Part shown: positions 22,532 to 29,462 of the stretch, in pieces | Position numbering within the stretch: the first letter of the stretch is position 1 | Layout: the number at the start of each line of letters is the position of its first letter | Virus record (IMG/VR): IMGVR_UViG_3300050016_000145 | Location: 1 to 43,837 of that record | DNA from: a virus | Direction: 5' to 3' (one strand) | Length of the DNA: 43,837 bases | Position numbers and translations under genes: made by a program | Notes under the pieces: model-generated | Seen by the model: the letters and a program-made list of their open reading frames with translations, nothing else | What the model was told of the DNA's origin: nothing | Database searches by the model: none

Positions 22532-24039
22532 CAATCGAAGAAAAGCTTTTCAATCACCAGAAGTCTGGCATAGACTTTCTCAAGAAACGACCGGCGGCGA
22601 TGCTCGCTGATGAGATGGGCCTGGGTAAAAGCCGCCAAGCTTTGGTTGCGGCTCATCAATTATATGAAGAAAAGAAGATAGACCGGATGCTGGTGCTTTG
22701 TCCCGCAACAGTTCGTTACTCCTGGCAAGAGGAGATAAAGAAGCTTCGGGAGCAGGGACTCAACTTCATTCTTTGTGACTATAAGGTGGACGACCAGAAA
22801 GTCTGGAGAAGGTTAGACGATTATACCGCTAGCGGAACCATCCGGTTGCTCTCTGTAGTTCTTGTGAGCTACGGCCTAATGCCCCAGGAACGGCATGTCG
22901 ACGCGCTCGAGCACTGGTGCAAGGACGGCAACGCCTTGCTTGTGTGTGATGAGAGTTCCTTTCTAAAAACCCACACTTCCAAGCAACAACAAGGGGCGAA
23001 GCAGATTGCTACCCAATGCTTATATCGTTGGCTTCTGACTGGGACTCCAATCGCCAACGGACCAATAGACCTTTATGGCCAAGGGGACGTGATGACTGCC
23101 GAGACCGGCAAGGGTCCAATGGCACGAATCAAGAACTTCTATTCGTTCCGTGCCATCTTCTTCAGGATGGGCGGGTACAAGGCCAAGCAAGCTATTCTGA
23201 ATATGGACAAACTGCCAGAACTCCAAAAACTGTTCTTCCCGTATATTTTACGACGGGAGAAAAAGGATTGCCTCGACTTGCCTCCAAAAACTTATACTAT
23301 AAGAGAAGTGGCTCTTTGCCAAGATTCCTGGAAGACTTATCAGGAGTTGAAGCGGGAAGCCCTTTTGGCCCTCCCGGACAGGGAAACACGTCCCGAACCG
23401 AACGCAGCCGTGCGCATTATGCGCTTATGCCAGCTTACGTCCGGACACGTCACAGTGAGCCCCGTGCTTTCCCTGGAGAAGTACGAGGGCGTCGAGGTAC
23501 TCGAGCTAACCGGCCCGGAGATCCTGGACGTCTCGAACGAAAAACTGTTCTGGGCCACTGAGGCAATTGTGTCCGGGGAACTTGAAACCCAGGACGCCTT
23601 GATTGTTTGGTGCCGCTGGAGGCGGGAGCGGGAACGCCTCGCCAAAATGCTACGGGACCATGGACGGAACGTCGCCGAGATATTAGAGATTTACGGAGGC
23701 CAGAGCCTACAAGCAAGAGAGAATGCCATTGAGCAGTTTCAGAAGGCTACTGAATACAGAAGGATCCTCTTGGCTCAACCGCATGCTGGCGGGTTTGGAC
23801 TCACACTCACTAAGGCTTCAGTCGCAGTATACCTCTCAAATGATTTTAGTTACATAGCCAGGGTTCAGTCCGAGGATAGGTGCCATCGCATTGGACAGAA
23901 AAAGCCGGTAACCTATGTGGATGTGCTCGCGACCGGTCCTCAAGGGCAAAGGACCATCGACCACTATATTCTTGAATGCCTAAAGAATAAGAAGGGCCTC
24001 GCGGATATGACCTGCGCGGCATGGAGACGGGTGTTGTAA
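22528..24039 (+). CDS. SNF2-family DNA translocase/helicase
   Basis: The product is 503 aa, the size of compact phage SNF2 proteins. Motifs in order: LADEMGLGKS (about 26-35, motif I), LVCDESSF (DESS at 141-144, in place of DEAH), LTGTP (about 171-175), and VQSEDRCHRIGQ near residues 446-457 (motif VI). SNF2 ATPases translocate on double-stranded DNA. Its proximity to the VRR-NUC nuclease suggests that the two act together in repair, recombination or replication-fork processing. Confidence 0.9.
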   Translation: MTIEEKLFNHQKSGIDFLKKRPAAMLADEMGLGKSRQALVAAHQLYEEKKIDRMLVLCPATVRYSWQEEIKKLREQGLNFILCDYKVDDQKVWRRLDDYTASGTIRLLSVVLVSYGLMPQERHVDALEHWCKDGNALLVCDESSFLKTHTSKQQQGAKQIATQCLYRWLLTGTPIANGPIDLYGQGDVMTAETGKGPMARIKNFYSFRAIFFRMGGYKAKQAILNMDKLPELQKLFFPYILRREKKDCLDLPPKTYTIREVALCQDSWKTYQELKREALLALPDRETRPEPNAAVRIMRLCQLTSGHVTVSPVLSLEKYEGVEVLELTGPEILDVSNEKLFWATEAIVSGELETQDALIVWCRWRRERERLAKMLRDHGRNVAEILEIYGGQSLQARENAIEQFQKATEYRRILLAQPHAGGFGLTLTKASVAVYLSNDFSYIARVQSEDRCHRIGQKKPVTYVDVLATGPQGQRTIDHYILECLKNKKGLADMTCAAWRRVL

Positions 24040-24260
24040 TGGATAAGACCAGGGAGTATATTATAGAGAGCGTAATACGGGCCCATATCATCACGATGAT
24101 AAGGATCGGACTCAACTTCGAAGATGGTCTGATCGCATCGCGCTGCCTGACCTTCATGCTGGAAGAGGTGAAGCAGAGGGGAGACATAGACGAGGACTTT
24201 TTGGCGGAAGCTACTGCCAGGCTGGTAAGAGAGGAGATCGCCCGTGAAACGCCCAAGTGA
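24039..24260 (+). CDS. Small helical hypothetical protein
   Basis: The product is 73 aa from ATG at 24039, which overlaps the helicase stop (TAATG). It is almost fully helical and charged (SVIRAHIITMIRIGLNFEDG, then ATARLVREEIARET). No family recognised. Coupling suggests a helper to the SNF2 protein. Confidence 0.55.
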   Translation: MDKTREYIIESVIRAHIITMIRIGLNFEDGLIASRCLTFMLEEVKQRGDIDEDFLAEATARLVREEIARETPK

Positions 24261-24423
24261 CGAAGGGCACTACCATGAATGTGAAGTCGAGGACTGCGAC
24301 TGGTTCGTTTGGTGTGAAGATTCATGTGATGATGAATGCCAGACTGTAGTTTATTGTCATTTGCATAGGGGTAAGGAGGATGATGAGCCCGCTAAACCAG
24401 CAAGAGCTGTTCGAAAGGATTAA
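24244..24423 (+). CDS. 59-aa acidic zinc-finger-like protein
   Basis: The reading frame starts on GTG with AGGAG 7 bases upstream and encodes 59 aa. It is acidic with five cysteines and several histidines, such as HYHECEVEDC, WFVWCEDSCDDEC and YCHLHRG, a probable zinc site. It overlaps the previous gene by 17 nt and the next one by 41 nt, dense even for this genome. Function unknown. Confidence 0.55.
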   Translation: MKRPSDEGHYHECEVEDCDWFVWCEDSCDDECQTVVYCHLHRGKEDDEPAKPARAVRKD

Positions 24424-24616
24424 GCAACCTGGCACAGCTGCTTCCATTGGGAGCCAAATAGATCGAGCGGCAATTGCCATGCTCTTGCTAAATTTATTGA
24501 AAGAAGGACACGCGGTGATGGCCGACGAGATTACAGAAGGAAAGGAGGAAACTGGAAGATTGCGGGTATACCACTACCTGTCGTGTAACAAATGCAAGCA
24601 AACTCGAAAGGAGTAA
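24383..24616 (+). CDS. Small hypothetical protein with C-terminal Cys pair
   Basis: The product is 77 aa from the second ATG of an ATG-ATG pair, with AGGAGG directly ahead; the ATG at 24380 is equally possible. It is helical in the middle (DRAAIAMLLLNLLKEGHAVM) and ends with SCNKCKQTRKE, half a zinc ribbon. No family recognised. Confidence 0.55.
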   Translation: MSPLNQQELFERIKQPGTAASIGSQIDRAAIAMLLLNLLKEGHAVMADEITEGKEETGRLRVYHYLSCNKCKQTRKE

Positions 24617-24622
24617 TTGAAC

Positions 24623-25135
24623 ATGGCGGGAAAATACGCGAAGTTCAGGGGCAAAGTAAAGCCGTTCGAAGAAGATCCGTTGTACCAGGCCAAGGTAGAA
24701 GCCTGGAAGCAACATTTTATCGGTGAGAATCCAGACTCTGGAAATGTGGCCTGGTTGGGGCGGCAGTTTGCCACCTTTAAGTCCACGAAGAAGGAACTTG
24801 AGGACCAGGTCAAGGAAGTGAATCTTTACATCACTGGTCTGAACCAGATTCTCACCGAGCATTTGGAAGGCACCGAGACACAGAAGCTTGAGCTGATCTC
24901 TGGCGAGCTTCTGTACATCCAGGATACGCCTTATCCCAAAGTGGTTGACCAAGACAAGTGGCACGATCATTGTGTCAAGCACAAGCTTCTTAACCTCTTT
25001 ACGATGCCGTGGATGACCATGAAGTCCATGGTCAGCGAGTTGCTTGTGAAGGGCCAGGCGTTGCCGGACGGAGTAGAAGTTTTTCTGAAAACTGAAATAA
25101 GATTACGTGGTGGAAAAGGAGGAAGTGATGAGTAA
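24623..25135 (+). CDS. Hypothetical coiled-coil protein of replication operon
   Basis: The product is 170 aa from ATG at 24623, with AAGGAG 9 bases upstream. A helical segment at about 49-75 (KSTKKELEDQVKEVNLYITG) looks like a coiled coil, followed by a mixed C-terminal domain (WHDHCVKHKLLNLF, MKSMVSELLVKGQALP). Similar proteins occur next to SSB-like genes in soil phages, but I cannot name a family. It overlaps the next gene by 8 nt. Confidence 0.58.
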   Translation: MAGKYAKFRGKVKPFEEDPLYQAKVEAWKQHFIGENPDSGNVAWLGRQFATFKSTKKELEDQVKEVNLYITGLNQILTEHLEGTETQKLELISGELLYIQDTPYPKVVDQDKWHDHCVKHKLLNLFTMPWMTMKSMVSELLVKGQALPDGVEVFLKTEIRLRGGKGGSDE

Positions 25136-25946
25136 ACAGAAAGAGAATCAAGAGCTGGAACAAAAGCAAGGAGTAGGTCAAATGGGTGCCCCAAGACCAT
25201 TGCCCGCCCACCTTGTCAGGGAGCCTGGAGTTCCTGCTGCCGGCACGGAGAACATGGAACGCCAGGACATGACGCTCCCGCGACTGGGACTCTGCCAGTC
25301 GCTCTCTCCACAAAGGCTGAAGTCCAATGCAAAATACATACCAGGTTTGGAAGAAGGGCAATTCTTCAATACCATCACGCAGGAGATTTACGGGACAAAG
25401 GTGATGGTCATCCCCCTGCTGTTCTACAAGAACCGCATCCGGTTCAAGCCCATGGAGACTGGTGGCGGCATGCTGTGCCAGGCCATAGACGCTATGCACG
25501 GAGTTGGTGACCCTGGTATAGACTGCATGAAGTGTACACTGAAAGACTTTGTGGATAACAAACCACCGGAATGCGACATGTTCTTTAACTATGCTTCGCT
25601 AGTGGTATTGAATGACCGTGTGGACCCTTCGGGACTCCTTGTGGCATCATTCAAATCCAGCGGACTGCGCATAGCCAAGGACTGGAATGCGCTTATTCGT
25701 ATCAAGAATCTGGACATGTTCGGTGGGTTCTACAATCTTGAATCCTACGAAACCACAAAGGACAAATACACTTGGTTTGCTCCAAAGGTCACGGCTGCCG
25801 GCTTAGTCGAGAATCCGGCGATGTATGAGGCCGCGAAAATCGCCTATAATGCAGTGTCGCAATTGAATCGTGAAGGCAGACTGCGGACTGATGTTGATGA
25901 CTTGCATGAGGAGGAACAGACCGCAGAACAAACAAAAGAAATGTAA
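25128..25946 (+). CDS. Candidate ssDNA-binding protein
   Basis: The product is 272 aa from ATG at 25128 with GGAGGAAGTG just before it. It starts with a polar Gln/Glu stretch and then has a beta-rich core (LPRLGLCQSLSPQRLKSNAK, YGTKVMVIPLLFYKNRI) with a CMKC pair. It ends with a very acidic tail (VDDLHEEEQTAEQTKEM). Acidic tails are typical of SSB and T7 gp2.5-type proteins, where they contact partners. The position, last in the replication operon, also fits. No OB-fold signature is certain, so the function is inferred. Confidence 0.55.
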   Translation: MSKQKENQELEQKQGVGQMGAPRPLPAHLVREPGVPAAGTENMERQDMTLPRLGLCQSLSPQRLKSNAKYIPGLEEGQFFNTITQEIYGTKVMVIPLLFYKNRIRFKPMETGGGMLCQAIDAMHGVGDPGIDCMKCTLKDFVDNKPPECDMFFNYASLVVLNDRVDPSGLLVASFKSSGLRIAKDWNALIRIKNLDMFGGFYNLESYETTKDKYTWFAPKVTAAGLVENPAMYEAAKIAYNAVSQLNREGRLRTDVDDLHEEEQTAEQTKEM

Positions 25947-25956
25947 AGAAGTGGGG

Positions 25957-25984
25957 ATGGGCCGTAGATCTTACGGCCCATTTT
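25957..25984 (+). terminator. Rho-independent terminator at convergence point
   Basis: ATGGGCCGTA (25957-25966) pairs perfectly with TACGGCCCAT (25972-25981) around a 5-nt loop, and TTTT follows on the plus strand. It ends the replication operon 11 bases after the last stop codon. The minus-strand side lacks a T tract, so it is mainly one-directional, though the minus operon also ends here. Confidence 0.8.
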
Positions 25985-25988
25985 CCAT

Positions 25989-26201
25989 TTACGGAGTGCC
26001 TTTGGCTACCGTTGTTCCGGCTGTCTGAGGCTGGTGGTAAATCGCACCTAGAGCCACAATCGCCCCAGCAATTCCAGACGTTACAGGATATTGCTTGACA
26101 ACTGCTTGGCCTGCCGGACTCACCACGAAGCCCACGATCGCCAAACCTACAACTGCGAAAACGTGGGTAAGACCCTTGATTTTTGACAAGTCGAACGCCA
26201 T
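25989..26201 (-). CDS. Small membrane protein, candidate holin
   Basis: The product is 70 aa, the last gene of the minus-strand operon, with AGGAGGAGT before the ATG. There are two hydrophobic stretches, THVFAVVGLAIVGFVV (about 12-27) and TSGIAGAIVALGAIY (about 41-55), joined by a short polar loop. This is the topology of two-helix holins. The nearby M15 endolysin supports a lysis role, but other membrane proteins in the genome (7869-8081, 8081-8572) are rivals for this task. Confidence 0.5.
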   Translation of the reverse strand: MAFDLSKIKGLTHVFAVVGLAIVGFVVSPAGQAVVKQYPVTSGIAGAIVALGAIYHQPQTAGTTVAKGTP

Positions 26202-26209
26202 ACTCCTCC

Positions 26210-26881
26210 TTACTTGAGTTTAGCGGCAGTCTTAGTGTTAGCCGCATCGAGGGCCGCATTCCCTGTCTTATGCAACAGGTGCGCCTTCAATTCCTTTTTG
26301 AAGTGTTTTGACCCATGCAGAAGTTTGACATGAGTCGAAGTCGTGGTTCCATTGCCCGTTTGGGGTTCCGGAGCTTCTCGACCATAACTGGCCAAAACAT
26401 ACTCAGCTGCCGCCGTAGTTCCGCCGGCCGTTTTGGTTTGACCAATGAAGCCGGCAATCTCCCCTATTTCATCAATGACCGCCGACATGATGCCAGAGAT
26501 AACCGAGGCATGCACAGGGTTCTTCACATGAGCCGCACTGAGGAGTCCGGCCGACTGCATCCTAAGAGTATTAAGGTCTGCTTCCAATTGGGCTAACACC
26601 CCTGGCTGAGCAGCGGTGGAACCCGCTTTCCAGGCGTTGTAATCCGTTGTCACTAGTATGACACCACCCTTGAATCCGGCGACGGCCATTTCAACTACTG
26701 GAGTAAGGCCAGGGTCGGCTAAAGCCACGATCGGGAGAATGCCCTCGACGGCCGGCGTCATTAGGTTGAGAATGTTTATGAACTCGTCTCCGGCCGAAGA
26801 GAATGAGCATCCAGTGGAAATGATACTGATACAAATTACAAGTACGGCTAACTGTTTGTAGAGAGGTGCCTTTTCTTTCAA
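26210..26881 (-). CDS. Exported lipoprotein
   Basis: The product is 223 aa from a TTG start, with AAAAGGAGAACTAAA upstream. Basic N-terminus, hydrophobic core (LAVLVICISI) and ISTGCS form a type II signal peptide with the lipid-modified Cys at about residue 25. The mature domain is Ala/Gly/Leu-rich and helical with a His/Lys-rich end. Phage lipoproteins can be outer spanins, superinfection blockers or surface proteins. It is long for a spanin. No family recognised. Confidence 0.7.
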   Translation of the reverse strand: MKEKAPLYKQLAVLVICISIISTGCSFSSAGDEFINILNLMTPAVEGILPIVALADPGLTPVVEMAVAGFKGGVILVTTDYNAWKAGSTAAQPGVLAQLEADLNTLRMQSAGLLSAAHVKNPVHASVISGIMSAVIDEIGEIAGFIGQTKTAGGTTAAAEYVLASYGREAPEPQTGNGTTTSTHVKLLHGSKHFKKELKAHLLHKTGNAALDAANTKTAAKLK

Positions 26882-26894
26882 TTTAGTTCTCCTT

Positions 26895-29075
26895 TTATGT
26901 GGATGGTATCAAATGAAATAGCATTACTGGGAATAGTCCACCGCTGTTGTAAATAACCGCAGGGTCGCCGGCGTTTCCGGTCAGAAACTGTAGCTGAATC
27001 ACATGCGAGGCCCCGTCACCAACAATTGCTCCTAACAGACTAAATGGATTCGCGTCGCCTGCACCAACCACCGATGAAGTGATCGACTGCAGGATAGTGG
27101 CTGTTGAAGTGTCCGTAAGATTAGCCGTGGCGCCGTTCGCCGGAAAGCCGGTATTATTCCCTAGGTTTCCACTAACTTGGATCAGAAGCGTATAACCATG
27201 GGGAATAACAATCGTCAGTGATAAATTGGTCCCATCAACTACAGCAGGAGTCAGACTGGTCGTAGTGTAGTTCCCAGCCCCACTTCCTTTTTGGTAGATT
27301 GTCCTATTCAGGGTTGGGAAAATTTGGTTAACTGTGCCGCTGGTAGTACTATCGAAGTTCCATATCTTTGTCGAAGCGGAACCAGAGCCTATGTCACATG
27401 ATATAGTCCCGGCCGCTCCACTTTCAATTTTAAAGAACTGGGTTATAACGCCTCCCGCGAAGAGATGGCAGTTCTGTACGTAGAATGCAGATGACCCGCC
27501 GTTGACTCGCATCAGCCAATCAACAGTAGCTACACCATCCTTAAGAAGTTCACTGCTTCTGAGTTCAATCGATGTACCTGGCCCTGAATTAATATAGTGT
27601 GCCGATGAGTTTCCGTCAAGGCCGTTATTCTCGAGGTGGGAAGTCGAAATAAAGTAACTTCCACCAAAAGGAGCATCGAAACCCGTGATTGTATTAGAAT
27701 CTAAACTGGGACCATCAATGTAGAAGTCGATCAAAGCCCCATATCCCATGTATATTCCCAGGGCATTCCATGCAATAAGCCCGCTGCGTACGTGCAAGTT
27801 CTCAAGAAATGAAAGGCTGTCAGGGAACCAATACCCGAACGTGTTGCCGACGATCGATACTTGGTCAAAGACCTCACCCCAAGATATAGTGCCACCAGTA
27901 GGATTGTTAAATTGAATGCCCTTGAAGAACCCGCTGACTTGGACATTCGTATATGTTCCACTCAGTGATCCACTATTATTAGGTCCGATGCTTACACCCA
28001 CGTTTGTCTCAGTTGTGGTATAAGCGAAACCATATTCAGTCAATGATGTATTAGCATGAGTGAAATTTGCTTCAAATTGGGTACTGCTCAAGCCCGTGGA
28101 TATAACGGTTACTTGCTGGTTGTTAAATAATGCTTGGCCGCTTGATGAGGATGCGTTAAACTGGAACCCGTTCAAAGTCACCACATTGCCGGCAATCAGC
28201 GGATTGGCCCCGGCAGCATTCGAATTGATAGTGAAGGTCACCACATTGGATGTAATAGACCAAGCTGTAATCTCAATAGCCTTGTTAGGTCCACCGACTA
28301 TTTGGGTCGTAGTCTTGTTATAAAGGTTAAAGTTACGGAGACCATGGCCAGTCTTCCAACCACCACCGCCAGCAGGGACATAATCCAATGTGAAAGCGTT
28401 GCCGCTGCCGCTAAATATCAAGTTAACTACAGAACCTGGATTACCAACCACAGCCACCCATTTTCCGGAGGTCGTAAGCAAGACATTCGTAGTATAGGCG
28501 TATGTTCCCGCCGAAATGAGGATAGTGCAACCTGTTGATGGACAAAGACCATACGCTGTATTTATTTGTGACCCAATGTCGCCGTTACCCCATAATACTG
28601 AGCAACCGCCGCCAACCGTAAGCATTCCATTATAATTACATATCGAAGTACAATTCGTAGGATCGCACGGGAGGATGTCATCCCGCTGGGCATAAGTCGT
28701 GAGTGAAGATCCGTAGAATTGAACCGCATACCGCCCAGGTTGCGCATAAAAATGATAATTCCCGAGGCCATCGCTTATCATCGGGTTTGAGCAAGCACCC
28801 CCTGGCACAGGGGCAGGCGGACTCAATGTCCCGGAACAAGCTACGGTCATTGTACTGTCGGTGTAAAGAGTGGCCAGGGTGCTGCACGGAGTCGTGGTTA
28901 CATTGGCCGTTTCGGCGCAAACCGCGATCGTTGCACCTGGAGCTGGACGACCGTTCCTCGAGGCGACCACGCCGTCCTGGCGGCTAGCTTGTCCGAAAGC
29001 GACCGACGGCAAGCCGAATAAAAACAACGCCCCGAGGAGCGTCAGAAACTTCATTTTGGATAGTTTATTCTTCAT
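26895..29075 (-). CDS. Tailspike-like beta-helix protein with Sec signal
   Basis: The product is 726 aa. Residues 1-29 form a signal peptide (KNKLSKMKFLTLL, then a hydrophobic core ending VAFGQ). An Ig-like or carboxypeptidase-regulatory-like domain follows (about 33-135; DGVVASRNGRPAPGATIAVC, then GNYHFYAQPGRYAVQFYG), then a long Gly/Asn/Ser/Thr-rich region with the periodicity of a right-handed beta-helix (about 150-590), and a beta-type C-terminus. It lies at the end of the tail and ejection module, where T7-type phages encode the tail fibre. A receptor-binding or polysaccharide-degrading role is inferred. The export signal is unusual for a virion protein. Confidence 0.72.
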   Translation of the reverse strand: MKNKLSKMKFLTLLGALFLFGLPSVAFGQASRQDGVVASRNGRPAPGATIAVCAETANVTTTPCSTLATLYTDSTMTVACSGTLSPPAPVPGGACSNPMISDGLGNYHFYAQPGRYAVQFYGSSLTTYAQRDDILPCDPTNCTSICNYNGMLTVGGGCSVLWGNGDIGSQINTAYGLCPSTGCTILISAGTYAYTTNVLLTTSGKWVAVVGNPGSVVNLIFSGSGNAFTLDYVPAGGGGWKTGHGLRNFNLYNKTTTQIVGGPNKAIEITAWSITSNVVTFTINSNAAGANPLIAGNVVTLNGFQFNASSSSGQALFNNQQVTVISTGLSSTQFEANFTHANTSLTEYGFAYTTTETNVGVSIGPNNSGSLSGTYTNVQVSGFFKGIQFNNPTGGTISWGEVFDQVSIVGNTFGYWFPDSLSFLENLHVRSGLIAWNALGIYMGYGALIDFYIDGPSLDSNTITGFDAPFGGSYFISTSHLENNGLDGNSSAHYINSGPGTSIELRSSELLKDGVATVDWLMRVNGGSSAFYVQNCHLFAGGVITQFFKIESGAAGTISCDIGSGSASTKIWNFDSTTSGTVNQIFPTLNRTIYQKGSGAGNYTTTSLTPAVVDGTNLSLTIVIPHGYTLLIQVSGNLGNNTGFPANGATANLTDTSTATILQSITSSVVGAGDANPFSLLGAIVGDGASHVIQLQFLTGNAGDPAVIYNSGGLFPVMLFHLIPST

Positions 29076-29078
29076 CGT

Positions 29079-29462
29079 TTACGCCTCGTCGACCTTTTGT
29101 TCGTGCCATTCGAAATGGGAAGGATCCGGATGCTCGATCCAGTCCCCGCCCCACAGTAAGCCAAGACTTTTACCGATGGCCCCAAGCTTGGCCCAGAGCG
29201 GACTGCTTGGATCCCAATTCGGAAGTTTTATCAGCGGCCTGATAGCGACGTCGATGGCCTCGGACTTCATCTCCGGCGGTTGCGGTTCATGCTTAGAGAA
29301 GTTGGTCCAACTCACTCCGGTCTTGAGTTTCTGCGACTGCTCCTGGGATGTCCTGCCAGTGTCTATGACTAGCGGATCAAGACCTTTGGCCATGGCCTCA
29401 GCCACAAGTTGGTCTGCCTTTGGCCGCATGTAGGAGGCCAATTCGTCCATGCTGTTTCCCAT
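29079..29462 (-). CDS. M15-family peptidoglycan peptidase (endolysin)
   Basis: The product is 127 aa, the size of small VanY/L-Ala-D-Glu endopeptidase endolysins. The zinc site is visible as SKHEP (His about 58), SEAIDVAI (Asp about 71) and DPSHFEWH (His about 117), with GRTSQEQ and a WGGDW segment typical of the family. The Gly usual after the first His (SxHxxG) is replaced by a Pro-rich insertion. No signal peptide, so it should need a holin. TAATG coupling to the upstream gene with AAGGAG ahead. Confidence 0.88.
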   Translation of the reverse strand: MGNSMDELASYMRPKADQLVAEAMAKGLDPLVIDTGRTSQEQSQKLKTGVSWTNFSKHEPQPPEMKSEAIDVAIRPLIKLPNWDPSSPLWAKLGAIGKSLGLLWGGDWIEHPDPSHFEWHEQKVDEA

